A DNA stretch of 64,000 bases, from assembly GCF_025725645.1 (NCBI RefSeq), contig NZ_CP107007.1, positions 2,852,001 to 2,916,000 on the forward strand, in the 5' to 3' direction. Positions 38,428-47,250 of the stretch are shown piece after piece. The first letter of the stretch is position 1; each line of letters opens with the position of its first letter. Below the pieces are notes generated by a model. It saw nothing but the letters and a program-made list of their open reading frames with translations. It did not search any database and was not told the origin of the DNA. Both the position numbers and the translations under genes were made by a program. The stretch comes from Halomonas sp. GD1P12 (lineage in GTDB: Bacteria; Pseudomonadota; Gammaproteobacteria; Pseudomonadales; Halomonadaceae).

Positions 38428-38616
38428 GCTTTAACGTGAGCAAATATCGATTTTTTGAACAATTGTTAACTAAACGTTAAAAGCATAACGCCGGACATGT
38501 ACGGACTCCAGCACTGCTACTAAACTACCAGCATCTAAGCTTAAAACACTAGATATACGGCGCGTCACGAGCGCGCTCAAAAAATCAAGAAACCAAGGGT
38601 TTGTGGAGGGTTTTTC

Positions 38617-39426
38617 ATGGGTAACTGCGCTCGCGTACAGGGGCACTGTAATCGGTGCGAAGGAGAGCTTCCGTTCGAGTTCACCATGGCGTTCCAGCCG
38701 ATCGTGGATATTTCCAAAGCGCAGGTCATCGCTTTTGAGGCGTTGGTGCGCGGTGTGAACGGAGAGTCGGCCTACAGCATTCTCTCGAAAGTCACCGACG
38801 ATCTACTCTACCGCTTTGATCAGGCCTGCCGCGTCCGAGCGATCGAAATGGCCAGCGCGCTGAACATGCCGACCAGTCTTTCCATCAACTTTCTCCCCAA
38901 TGCGGTTTACGAGCCCCGTGCCTGCATTCAGGCAACGCTCGAAGTATCGCGGCGTGTAGGCTGGCCGGCCAATCGACTGATCTTTGAAATCACCGAAACC
39001 GAGCGCGTCAAGGATCGCCAGCATCTCTCCGATATCATCGACGCCTACCGCAGCATGGGCTTTGAAACCGCGCTCGACGACTTCGGCAACGGCTTCGCCA
39101 ATCTCGATCTTCTTACCGAGCTTGCCCCCAACAAGCTGAAAATCGATCGCGAGATCGTCATGCACTGCGATAGCGACCCGCGCCGCCAGGCGATTTTGAA
39201 GTCGGTCATTACGCTGGGGCGCGAACTCGGCACGACCCTGATCGCCGAAGGCATCGAAACCGAAGCCGAAGCGCTGTGGCTCGCCCGCGCTGGCATTATG
39301 CGTCAGCAGGGCTATTTTTATGCTAAACCCGCCATCAACTCACTGGGTGAAGACCTTTCATCGCGCCTGGAGGCGCTTCGCGCCAAGGCGCACTCAAGTT
39401 CGATACCCGAGACAGCGAATGCTTGA
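38617..39426 (+). CDS. EAL-domain c-di-GMP phosphodiesterase
   Basis: A 269-residue soluble protein that is essentially one EAL domain. All expected catalytic signatures are present: E41-A-L in IAFEALVRG, INFLPNAVYEP, FEITETERV, LDDFGNGFANLDLL, KIDREIV and AEGIETEAE, so activity is likely. A short N-terminal segment has C4, H10, C11 and C14 (MGNCARVQGHCNRCEG), possibly a metal or redox-sensing site. GGAGG precedes ATG 38617. The stop overlaps the start of the next gene, which encodes the opposing diguanylate cyclase. Confidence 0.93.
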   Translation: MGNCARVQGHCNRCEGELPFEFTMAFQPIVDISKAQVIAFEALVRGVNGESAYSILSKVTDDLLYRFDQACRVRAIEMASALNMPTSLSINFLPNAVYEPRACIQATLEVSRRVGWPANRLIFEITETERVKDRQHLSDIIDAYRSMGFETALDDFGNGFANLDLLTELAPNKLKIDREIVMHCDSDPRRQAILKSVITLGRELGTTLIAEGIETEAEALWLARAGIMRQQGYFYAKPAINSLGEDLSSRLEALRAKAHSSSIPETANA

Positions 39427-40345
39427 TCTTTCGACCGACCAACTACAAGAAACGGTCAAACGCTCCAAACGCAACGCCTGGAGCGTTCTTAACAGTGCCC
39501 CCATCGGCATCTGTGTCACCAACCCACAGGGCCATTTCGAGCTGGTCAATCCCGCCTTCTGTGCGTTTTACGGCTACGCTCAGGAAGAGCTGATCGGCCA
39601 GCACTTTATCATGCTGCTCTCGCCGGAAAACCACTCGTTCGCCTGTACCCAGCATACCGAGTTTCTGGGCGGCACGGAGACGATCCAGGCGCGCCAGGAG
39701 TGGACGGTTTACTGCAAAAACGGCGAGCGGCGCACCGTGTTGACGGAGGCCGCCAAGGTCGAAAGCGACGACGATCAACAGTACAAGGTCACCTTCGTCA
39801 TCGACATCACCGAGCGCAAGAAGCTCGAAGAGCGCCTGCAGGAAGCCAACAGTCGGCTCGATCACCTGGCCTGTCACGACGAGCTGACGGGGCTTTTAAA
39901 TCGTCGCGCGGGTCTTTGCCAGCTCGAAGAGGAGCTCAAGCGCTGCCGGCGCTACGGCGGCGAACTCAGCGTCGTGCTGTTCGATCTGGATAGTTTCAAA
40001 TCGATCAACGACACCTATGGTCACGCTACCGGCGATACCGCACTCGCCGAGGTCACGGCAGCGATCGCCCACGCTCTGCGCGACACCGACCTGCAGGTGC
40101 GCCTGGGCGGCGAAGAGTTTCTCATCATCATGCCGGAAACCGGTAGTGACGAGGCGCACGTTGCCGCCGAGCGCCTGCGCGCGATCATCGAGGAGCGCCG
40201 CTTCACGCCCCACCAGTTGTCGATCACGCTCTCCGCCGGCGTCGCCAGCACGCCCGCCACCTCTGCCGAGCAGCTCATCGAGCGCGGCGACCAGGCCATG
40301 TACCAGGCCAAAGCCAGTGGGCGCAACCAGGTAAGCCTTGCCTAA
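39419..40345 (+). CDS. PAS-GGDEF diguanylate cyclase
   Basis: A 308-residue protein: PAS sensor domain (about residues 20-135, IGICVTNPQGHFELVNPAFCAFYGYAQEELIG ... VIDITERKKLEERL), then a GGDEF domain with G230-G-E-E-F and the upstream DLDSFKSINDTYGH. The inhibitory I-site R221-D-T-D224 is five residues before GGEEF, so product feedback is expected. ATG 39419 overlaps the EAL gene by 8 bp (ATGCTTGA), pointing to coupled translation. The longer frame upstream lies inside the EAL gene and is not used. Confidence 0.93.
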   Translation: MLDLSTDQLQETVKRSKRNAWSVLNSAPIGICVTNPQGHFELVNPAFCAFYGYAQEELIGQHFIMLLSPENHSFACTQHTEFLGGTETIQARQEWTVYCKNGERRTVLTEAAKVESDDDQQYKVTFVIDITERKKLEERLQEANSRLDHLACHDELTGLLNRRAGLCQLEEELKRCRRYGGELSVVLFDLDSFKSINDTYGHATGDTALAEVTAAIAHALRDTDLQVRLGGEEFLIIMPETGSDEAHVAAERLRAIIEERRFTPHQLSITLSAGVASTPATSAEQLIERGDQAMYQAKASGRNQVSLA

Positions 40346-40423
40346 GAACGTGTAAATAACGCCACTTGCGTACTATGCTGTCCTCACACCCGTTATTTTT
40401 GCTCAACGCCAGAGGACCCCGCC

Positions 40424-41701
40424 ATGACGAGTAATGCCGAGCTTAACGCGCTAAAGCAGAAATACGTCGCCGCCGGCGCCGCAAGCCCCGCCACCGCCTT
40501 TGCCGCCCGCGCTGAAAACGCCGAAATCTGGGATGCCGACGGTAACCGCTTCATCGATTTTGCCGGCGGCATCGGCGTACTCAACATCGGCCACCGCCAC
40601 CCGAAAGTGGTCGCCGCGGTCAAGGATCAGCTCGACAAGGTCATGCACACCTGCCAGACCGTGATGCCTTATGAAGGCTACGTGAAGGTCGCCGAAAAGC
40701 TCAGCCACGTTGTGCCGGTGCGCGGCCACGCCAAGGTGATGCTCGCCAACTCCGGCGCCGAGGCGCTCGAAAACGCGGTCAAGATCGCCCGCGCGGCGAC
40801 CCAGCGTGACAACGTGATCTGCTTCGACGGCGGCTATCACGGCCGTACCTTCTTTACCATGGCAATGAACGGTAAGGTCGCGCCCTACCAGACCGATTTC
40901 GGCCCGATGCCCGGCACCGTCTTCCGCGCCCCTTACCCGGTGCCCTCCCACGGTATCAGCGAAGAGGAAGCGATCCGCGGGCTGATGATGACGCTCAAGA
41001 CCGACGCCGGCCCGACCAATACCGCCGCCATCGTGCTCGAACCGGTGCTCGGGGAAGGCGGCTTCTATCCCGCCCCCGCCTCGTTCTTGAAGCGCGTGCG
41101 CGATATCTGTGACGAGCTCGGCATTCTCATGATCGTCGACGAAGTGCAGTCAGGCTTCGGCCGTACCGGCAAGCTGTTCGCCATCGAACACAGCGGCGTC
41201 GAGCCGGACATCATGACCATGGCGAAAAGCATGGCCGACGGCATGCCGATTTCGGCCATCGTCGGTACCGACAAGATCATGGACTCTTCCGGCCCCAACT
41301 CGCTTGGAGGCACCTACACCGGCAGCCCCACCGCCTGCGCCGCGGCGCTTGCCGTACTCGAGGTGTTCGAGGAAGAGAACATTCTGGAGAAGAGCCGGGC
41401 ACTGGGTGACAAACTCGCCCAGCGCTTCGGCCAGTGGCAGGAAAAATTCGACTGCGTCGCCCACCCGCGCAACATGGGCGCGATGGCCGCTTTCGAGCTG
41501 GTATCCAATAAAGCCGACGGCGCCCCCAACCCGGACCTGGCCGGCGCGCTGTGCAAAAAAGCCCGCGAAAAGGGGCTGATCCTGCTCTCCTGCGGCCTCT
41601 ACGGCAACACCATCCGCTTTTTGATGCCGGTCACCATCGACGACGCGGTGCTCAACGAAGGCCTCGACATCATCGAGTCCTGCCTGGAATCGCTAACCTG
41701 A
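40424..41701 (+). CDS. gabT: 4-aminobutyrate / 5-aminovalerate aminotransferase
   Basis: PLP-dependent class III aminotransferase moving the amino group of GABA (or 5-aminovalerate) to 2-oxoglutarate. The 425-residue protein has the cofactor Lys268 in TMAKSMADGMP, the Asp in LMIVDEVQSGFGRTGKLFAIEH, and the N-terminal WDADGNRFIDFAGGIGVLNIGHRHP. AGAGGA precedes the ATG. No gabD is adjacent. With gcdH/gcdG nearby, a role in lysine breakdown (DavT-like) through glutarate is plausible but not shown. Confidence 0.93.
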   Translation: MTSNAELNALKQKYVAAGAASPATAFAARAENAEIWDADGNRFIDFAGGIGVLNIGHRHPKVVAAVKDQLDKVMHTCQTVMPYEGYVKVAEKLSHVVPVRGHAKVMLANSGAEALENAVKIARAATQRDNVICFDGGYHGRTFFTMAMNGKVAPYQTDFGPMPGTVFRAPYPVPSHGISEEEAIRGLMMTLKTDAGPTNTAAIVLEPVLGEGGFYPAPASFLKRVRDICDELGILMIVDEVQSGFGRTGKLFAIEHSGVEPDIMTMAKSMADGMPISAIVGTDKIMDSSGPNSLGGTYTGSPTACAAALAVLEVFEEENILEKSRALGDKLAQRFGQWQEKFDCVAHPRNMGAMAAFELVSNKADGAPNPDLAGALCKKAREKGLILLSCGLYGNTIRFLMPVTIDDAVLNEGLDIIESCLESLT

Positions 41702-41721
41702 ACGTTGGCTCGATGAAAAAG

Positions 41722-41748
41722 AACGCCGCCCCTTGAGGCGGCGTTTTT
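41722..41748. terminator. Bidirectional terminator between gabT and dctM
   Basis: ACGCCGCC, loop CCTTGA, GGCGGCGT, followed by T and preceded by A-rich sequence; it sits between convergent genes. Confidence 0.85.
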
Positions 41749-41770
41749 GTTTTGTGACTTACACCGGGGC

Positions 41771-43075
41771 TCAACCGGTCATATAGCGCGGCAGCCACAG
41801 CGCGAGTTCCGGCCAGACACTGATGATCACCGCTGCCAGACACATGAGAAGGAAAAACGGCAGCGACGCCAGCGCTACGCGGCCGATACTTTCGCCGGTC
41901 AAGCTCTGCAACACGAAGAGATTGAAGCCGACCGGCGGCGTGATCTGACCAAGCTCGATCATGATGATCAAAAAGATGCCGAACCAGATCGGATCGAAGC
42001 CGGCCAGCAGCACGATCGGCAGCGTAATGGGCAGGCTCATGACCGTGATCGAAATCCCATCCAGAAAGAGCCCCAGCGCGATATAGAAAATCGCCAGCGC
42101 CACCAGAAGCATCGTGGGGCTGAAGTTCTGCGCCGCAATCCAGCTTGCAAGCTCGCGCGGCAGGTGCAGATAGCCCATCGCCGTAGAGAGCAGCGTCGCC
42201 GTGATCAGCAGGCTACACACCATGATCGAGGTGATCAGCGTGCCGCGAAACGCCTCAATCAGCATCGCGACGTTGATCTGGCGCTCAACGGCCAGCAGCA
42301 CCAGCGTGGCAGCTACGCCCACCGCCGCCGCTTCGGAAGGCGTGGCGATACCGCTGTAGATCGAGCCGATCACGATCGCGATCAGTATCAAAATCGGTAG
42401 CAGCAGCAGAATCGACTGGCCGATGGACTGCGTATGCGCTACTTGTTTGGGCGCCAGGCCCGGCGACATCAGTGCCCGTGCGCCGATATAGCTGCTATAG
42501 AGTAGCGCGATCACAAGCCCTGGCACCACGCCGGCCATGAACAGCTGGCTGATCGACACCTCCGCCTGCACGCCGTAGACGATCATCACGATCGACGGCG
42601 GAATCAACAGCCCCAGGCTGCCCGCCCCCGCGAGTGAGCCGATCGAAAGGTTACGGTCGTAGCCGCGCGCCTTGAGCTCCTGGGTCGTGATCTTGCCGAT
42701 GGTGGCGGTCGTGGCCGCGCTCGAGCCGCTTACCGCGGCAAACAGCGTGCAGCCCAACACGTTGGTGTGCAAAATACCGCCCGGCAGCCGACTGGTGATC
42801 GGCACCAATCCCTTGAAAAGGCGCTCCGACAGGTTGGAGCGAAAGATCAGCTCCCCCATCAGAATGAACAGCGGTATGGCAGAAAGCTCCCAACTGTTAC
42901 TGGCGCGGTACAGCACCCGCGAAAAGATCAAGCCGATACGGTCGGCGCTGAAATCTCCGAAAAGCCATAGCGACCCGATGGACACCGCCAGCATCGAGGC
43001 GAAAATCCAGGTCCCCATGGAGAGGAAAAACACCAGCAACAGCGCCACGCCGACAGCCGTCCAGAAAATATCCAT
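41771..43075 (-). CDS. dctM: TRAP transporter large permease DctM
   Basis: A 434-residue inner-membrane protein with about 12 hydrophobic segments and the DctM motifs AGAGSLGLLIPPSIVMIVYGVQAEVSISQLFMAGVVPGL and PLFILMGELIFRSNLSERLF, ending with GQITPPVGFNLFVLQSLTGES. It is the third gene of dctP-dctQ-dctM, 22 bp after dctQ. The solute is not shown; the family imports carboxylates and many other acids. Confidence 0.93.
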   Translation of the reverse strand: MDIFWTAVGVALLLVFFLSMGTWIFASMLAVSIGSLWLFGDFSADRIGLIFSRVLYRASNSWELSAIPLFILMGELIFRSNLSERLFKGLVPITSRLPGGILHTNVLGCTLFAAVSGSSAATTATIGKITTQELKARGYDRNLSIGSLAGAGSLGLLIPPSIVMIVYGVQAEVSISQLFMAGVVPGLVIALLYSSYIGARALMSPGLAPKQVAHTQSIGQSILLLLPILILIAIVIGSIYSGIATPSEAAAVGVAATLVLLAVERQINVAMLIEAFRGTLITSIMVCSLLITATLLSTAMGYLHLPRELASWIAAQNFSPTMLLVALAIFYIALGLFLDGISITVMSLPITLPIVLLAGFDPIWFGIFLIIMIELGQITPPVGFNLFVLQSLTGESIGRVALASLPFFLLMCLAAVIISVWPELALWLPRYMTG

Positions 43076-43097
43076 AAGTCGTTCCTGTTAGCCTGGC

Positions 43098-43610
43098 TTA
43101 AGCGGTAGGGGAGACGTAGCGCGAGCGCAGCAGCACGATTTTGAGCGCTCTCACCAGCAGCGTCAGCGAAATCAACCACATGCCGACAAGAATGGCGCTT
43201 TCCGGTAGCCAGATCGGCGTTTCGGCCAGGGTTTCGCTGACCACGCCGCGCTGGTAGCTACGCTGTACGTTCTGCAGCCAGAACGTGGAGAGCCAGAAAA
43301 AACAGCCGGCGGTGACCAGGCTGCTGAATAACTCCAGCGGCCACCTTGCAGGGCCGGGAACGCGATCCATCAACAGCGATACCCGAATCAGCCCGCCCTT
43401 CTCCAGCACGTAAGGCAGCCCCAAAAATGCCATGGTCGCCACGGCGTAGCCGATGTACTCATCCAGAATGAACGTCGAGCGGCCAAAAAGGCGCATCGCA
43501 ATCTCGACGATGATATGGCCGAACATGTAAACGATGAGCGCCACCGCAATGGCGGCGCCTATCCGATTGAGAAATCTCGACGCCTTTTCGATGGCTTCGA
43601 AAACCCTCAT
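43098..43610 (-). CDS. dctQ: TRAP transporter small permease DctQ
   Basis: A 170-residue protein with four membrane segments (about residues 15-40, 50-70, 88-108, 135-158) and the DctQ-type GRSTFILDEYIGYAVATMAFLGLPYVLEKGGLIRVSLL. Its ATG overlaps the dctP stop by 4 bp. Confidence 0.9.
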   Translation of the reverse strand: MRVFEAIEKASRFLNRIGAAIAVALIVYMFGHIIVEIAMRLFGRSTFILDEYIGYAVATMAFLGLPYVLEKGGLIRVSLLMDRVPGPARWPLELFSSLVTAGCFFWLSTFWLQNVQRSYQRGVVSETLAETPIWLPESAILVGMWLISLTLLVRALKIVLLRSRYVSPTA

Positions 43611-44623
43611 TGCTGGCTCCGGAACTCGTCGAGAATCGTCTCGCCGGTCTCACCCGTGCTTTCGACCCAGTTCTCGACCACGCTGGTAGAGGCCTCGGAC
43701 AGAGCGTCGGTCAGCGCCTGCGCCATCGGGTCGTTCACGATGACATCGTTGTCCGCCAGCGTCTGGTAGTTCTCTTCGGTGCGGGTTTCGACGGCGGCCC
43801 AGTTGTGCTGGTCGGTCAGGCGGGCGGCTTCGAGCACGGCCTGCTGCTGCTCTTCGCTAAAGGAGTCGAATACCGCCTTGTTCATGTGCACCATGTTGAG
43901 CGGAATCGCGTACTGAACGGCGGAGAAGTAGTTCTGGTGCTCCCAGAAGCTGCCATTGGCACCGGCTTCGGCGGAGGTCAGCACGGCACTGATACCGCCG
44001 GTAGCGAGCTGCGGTACGACATCACCCCAGGAGAGACTCACCGGTGCGGCGCCGACGTTTCTAAAGGTCTCGGTGCCGCTACGATCAAAGGTGCGGATTT
44101 TTAAATTTTGCAGGTCGTCGGCGCTTTGAATATCGTCTTTCGACCAGATCCCGCTTGGCGGCCAGGGTGAGGCGTAGAGCAGTACCTGGTCGTTGTCCGC
44201 GAACACTTCCTCGTAATAAGGCTTGGCAATATCGTAGAGCTGGCGGGCGTCTTCGATATCGCTGACCAGAAACGGCAGCGACGAAAGTAAAAAGATCGAG
44301 TCCACGCCGCTCATGGTGCCCGACAGCGTATCGGCGATGTCGACGGCACCATCGGCCACGGCATAGAAGTGGTCACCGGAGTTGAACCCCAGCGCCCCGC
44401 CAGTGTGCAGCGTGATGCTGATATCGCCGCCGGTCAGCTCGTTCACCTTGTCGATGAAGTAGGCATCGCCCTGGGCATGAATAGAGCTTGCGTTGTACTC
44501 GTTGGAGAAGTCCAAACTAAAGGACTGGGCGTACGCCTGGCCGCTAGCCAGGGCCAGCCCAAGAGCGGTGAGCAGGCTTTTACCGGCCGTGCGCCGGCGA
44601 AGGTATGGATTGAGCGCTTTCAT
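43607..44623 (-). CDS. dctP: TRAP transporter solute receptor DctP
   Basis: Periplasmic binding protein, 338 residues, with an N-terminal signal (basic stretch RRRTAGK, hydrophobic LLTALGLALASGQAYAQS). The DctP fold is indicated by FIDKVNELTGGDISITLHTGGALGF, SLPFLVSDIEDARQLYDIAKPYYEEVF, and the conserved Arg region LKIRTFDRSGTETFRNVGAAPVSLSWGDVVPQLATGGISAVLT, whose Arg normally contacts the ligand carboxylate. First gene of the dctPQM operon. Confidence 0.92.
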   Translation of the reverse strand: MKALNPYLRRRTAGKSLLTALGLALASGQAYAQSFSLDFSNEYNASSIHAQGDAYFIDKVNELTGGDISITLHTGGALGFNSGDHFYAVADGAVDIADTLSGTMSGVDSIFLLSSLPFLVSDIEDARQLYDIAKPYYEEVFADNDQVLLYASPWPPSGIWSKDDIQSADDLQNLKIRTFDRSGTETFRNVGAAPVSLSWGDVVPQLATGGISAVLTSAEAGANGSFWEHQNYFSAVQYAIPLNMVHMNKAVFDSFSEEQQQAVLEAARLTDQHNWAAVETRTEENYQTLADNDVIVNDPMAQALTDALSEASTSVVENWVESTGETGETILDEFRSQQ

Positions 44624-44843
44624 GAGGAAGTTCCCTGCCGTTTTTATTGAAGGTCGCTTTCAATGTACCTTCCTCGACCGCTCATCCGCATTTGAAGGCG
44701 ACGTAAAAGCGCCTGGATGCGACACCTGGCCCAGTAGCGAATGAAGTATCATTCACTTTCAACGCTAACTTAACCAACTGATTGATCTGAATAAATACTC
44801 AGAATACCTCGACCGCCCACAACGAATTATTCGGTGCAGAAAC

Positions 44844-44872
44844 GACAATGCCGCGGCGGGCGCGGCATCGTC
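44844..44872 (-). terminator. Hairpin after the YkoF-like gene
   Basis: Minus-strand GACGATGCCGCG, loop CCCGC, CGCGGCATTGTC (one mismatch), followed by GTTTC. A strong stem with a poor T tract; a likely weak terminator. Confidence 0.5.
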
Positions 44873-44897
44873 GATCGAAGCGGTTGATAACTAACGG

Positions 44898-45149
44898 CTA
44901 CTCCCGCGGCCGGCGATCTCCTTCCAGAAAGTTGGCGGTGAACACCGCTTTGCCGTGGGTCTCGAAGGACCACTTCATGACCTCAGTCAGCGCGTTCATC
45001 ACCGTGTCGAACTCACCGAATACCTGGGTACTCATGCGGTTGGCGTGCACCTCGAGGCCGGTGGCTTCCAGGCGCTTGACCACCTCCTTGACCACGGGTT
45101 TGAAGTCGTCGGTCAGCGGGTAGTAGCTTAGCTGTACGGAAAGGTACAT
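44898..45149 (-). CDS. YkoF/MTH1187-like thiamine-binding protein
   Basis: An 83-residue ACT-like small protein. The layout VQLSYYPLTDDFKPVVKEVVKRLEATGLEVHANRMSTQVFGEFDTVMNALTEVM is characteristic of the YkoF/MTH1187 family, whose members bind thiamine or hydroxymethylpyrimidine. AAGGAGG precedes the ATG. No ThiXYZ-type transporter is beside it, so the ligand is uncertain. It lies 35 bp downstream of the alpha/beta hydrolase gene on the same strand. Confidence 0.8.
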   Translation of the reverse strand: MYLSVQLSYYPLTDDFKPVVKEVVKRLEATGLEVHANRMSTQVFGEFDTVMNALTEVMKWSFETHGKAVFTANFLEGDRRPRE

Positions 45150-45184
45150 GGCGTGCCTCCTTGATGGGTCTCGTGAGCTGTAGC

Positions 45185-45976
45185 TTAGGGCGCAAGCCGT
45201 TGCCAGGCGTTGATGATCGCCGCGCGGGTCTCGTCCGGGTGCTCCATCGGGAACATGTGCCCGCCGGGTACGCGGCTTACGCGCAGGCCCTTGCGGGTGA
45301 GTCGCGCGATACGGCCCGGCGTTAAAAGATCCGAGCGGTCGCCGGCAACGATCTCCACCGGCACCCGGATTTTGGTCAGTTTCGACGACAGGTGGTCCGG
45401 CAGGTTGCGAAAGATCGCCACTTCCACTCGCGGCTCGAATACCAGCTCCGCTTGGCCGTCGTCGCGAAGCGTCGTGCCTGTTTCAACATAGTCGTTGAGC
45501 GCCTCTGTGGTAAAGCCGCGAAAGATGCCGCGGCGGCCCAGCGAGTGGGCCATCGCTTCGCGGCTTGGCCAGACGCTGCGCCGCCCCTTGGTTTTGCCCG
45601 CCGGGGTAATACGATCGACGAAGCCAAAGCGCTTGGCCGCTTTCATCGCCCAGGCATCCATGCCCAGCATCAACGGCGGGTCGAGCATGACCACCCCAAA
45701 AAAGCGCTCGGGTTCGCGCAACGCCGCCATGGCCATGAGCGTGCCGCCCAAAGAGTGTCCGACGCCAAACACTTTTCGGTGGGTGGGCAGATAATGCAGC
45801 AGCTCGTCGACCAGGTTGCCCCAGTTGCGGTTTACCGGATAGCGCGGGTGGTGACCCACCCGGTCGATGGGGCCAAGCTCGAAGTGCTCGGCAAGCGGCG
45901 CCAAAAGGCTTCGGTAGCTGGCGCCGGTAAAGCCGTTGGCGTGGGCAAATACCAGCAAAGGGCGGGAGGGCGTCAT
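45185..45976 (-). CDS. Alpha/beta hydrolase
   Basis: A 263-residue cytoplasmic hydrolase from ATG 45976 (MTPSRPLLVFAHANGFTGASY). The oxyanion segment is FAHANGF, the nucleophile Ser is in GVGHSLGGTLMAM, an acid is expected near VAGDRSDLLTPG, and the catalytic His is in PGGHMFPMEHPD. The frame is open 22 codons upstream without a ribosome site. Substrate is unknown. Confidence 0.85.
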   Translation of the reverse strand: MTPSRPLLVFAHANGFTGASYRSLLAPLAEHFELGPIDRVGHHPRYPVNRNWGNLVDELLHYLPTHRKVFGVGHSLGGTLMAMAALREPERFFGVVMLDPPLMLGMDAWAMKAAKRFGFVDRITPAGKTKGRRSVWPSREAMAHSLGRRGIFRGFTTEALNDYVETGTTLRDDGQAELVFEPRVEVAIFRNLPDHLSSKLTKIRVPVEIVAGDRSDLLTPGRIARLTRKGLRVSRVPGGHMFPMEHPDETRAAIINAWQRLAP

Positions 45977-46092
45977 GGGCGGCTCAAGGTGGAGGAGAAT
46001 AGAAGGTAAGCGCAGCCCTTTAGGCCGCCAGCGTTCATACACCTGTTTTAATCGCTGCCCGTGCCGGCGTCAATGCGCCGAAAGGGGAAGTT

Positions 46093-47139
46093 TCAAAAGA
46101 GCGAGAGCTGGGTATCAGGCGCGCCGTCGGCCAAGCGGTACCCCACGCCCAGCAGGCGTACCGGGCGGCTTTTGCGGGCCCAACCAACGTTCAAAAGCGT
46201 TTCGAACTGGGCCATGTCCGGGGCCGGGTCGGCATGTTCGACGGTGGTTTGGGTAAAGTCGTTGAATTTCACCTTGACCATCAGCCCTTTCACCGCCGGC
46301 GGTGGGTCGAGCCGGGCATAGCGCCGCTCCAGGTCCTGCAGGAGTTCGGGAAGTTCGCCCCGGCACGCCTCGAGTGTCGGCAGATCCTGAGAGTAGGTCT
46401 GTTCGGTGCTGATCGACTTGCGTTCGCGATGGGTCTTCACCGGGCGCTCATCAAAGCCCCGGCTCAGCTCATGCAGGCGCTTGCCGAAGCGGCCAAAGTG
46501 TTCGATCAGCTCGGTCAGCGGGCGCGCTTGCAGATCGAGGCAGGTGTGGATATCCAGACTCGCCATTTTCTCGGCGGTGCGCGGGCCCACGCCGTGAATC
46601 TTCTTGACCGGGAGCTGCTCGACGAAGCGCTCGACCTCCCCTGGGGCGATGACAAAAAGGCCGTCGGGCTTGTTCCAGTCGCTGGCGATCTTGGCCAGAA
46701 ACTTATTCGGTGCGACCCCGGCGGATACGGTGATCCCCACGTCCTTTTGCACCCGCTCGCGAATGGCCTGGGCCATCAACGTGGCGCTGCCCTTGAACTG
46801 CGTCACCTCGGAAACGTCCAGATACGCTTCGTCCAGCGATAGCGGCTCGATCAGCTCGGTCATCTCGCGGTAAATGGCAAAAACCTGCCGGGCGACCTCC
46901 TTGTATTTGGGCATGTCGCCGCGCACGATCGTCAGGTGCGGGCAGCGCTTGAGCGCCTGCCCCATGGGCATCGCCGAGTGGATGCCGTACTCGCGTGCCG
47001 GGTAGTTGCAGGTCGCCACCACCCCTCGCTGCTCGACGCTGCCGCCAATGGCGATGGGAATGTCCGTCAGCGCCGGGTTGTCGCGCATTTCAACCGCCGC
47101 GTAAAAGCAGTCGCAGTCACAGTGAATAATCTTGCGCAC
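46093..47139 (-). CDS. dinB: DNA polymerase IV
   Basis: Error-prone Y-family translesion polymerase, 348 residues. Metal-binding motifs are IIHCDCDCFYAAVEM at the N-terminus and LSLDEAYLDV at about residue 100. The helix-hairpin-helix region (VEQLPVKKIHGVGPRTAEKMASLDI) and the little-finger domain follow. The protein ends QLSLF, matching the beta-clamp binding consensus. A LexA box lies 60 bp upstream. Confidence 0.96.
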   Translation of the reverse strand: MRKIIHCDCDCFYAAVEMRDNPALTDIPIAIGGSVEQRGVVATCNYPAREYGIHSAMPMGQALKRCPHLTIVRGDMPKYKEVARQVFAIYREMTELIEPLSLDEAYLDVSEVTQFKGSATLMAQAIRERVQKDVGITVSAGVAPNKFLAKIASDWNKPDGLFVIAPGEVERFVEQLPVKKIHGVGPRTAEKMASLDIHTCLDLQARPLTELIEHFGRFGKRLHELSRGFDERPVKTHRERKSISTEQTYSQDLPTLEACRGELPELLQDLERRYARLDPPPAVKGLMVKVKFNDFTQTTVEHADPAPDMAQFETLLNVGWARKSRPVRLLGVGYRLADGAPDTQLSLF

Positions 47140-47198
47140 GGGCTCCCTGCTTGGCTCACCGTCGAAAGGTTAGCGCCGGGCCGTTAAATGGTCCGCCG

Positions 47199-47214
47199 CT
47201 GTAAAAAATCACAG
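47199..47214 (-). promoter_or_regulatory. LexA (SOS) box of dinB
   Basis: CTGTAAAAAATCACAG fits CTG-N10-CAG with an AT-rich spacer and is 60 bp before the dinB ATG. Confidence 0.75.
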
Positions 47215-47250
47215 TGTAGCATAGCCTCGCGCGCCATAGCCTCGCGCGCT

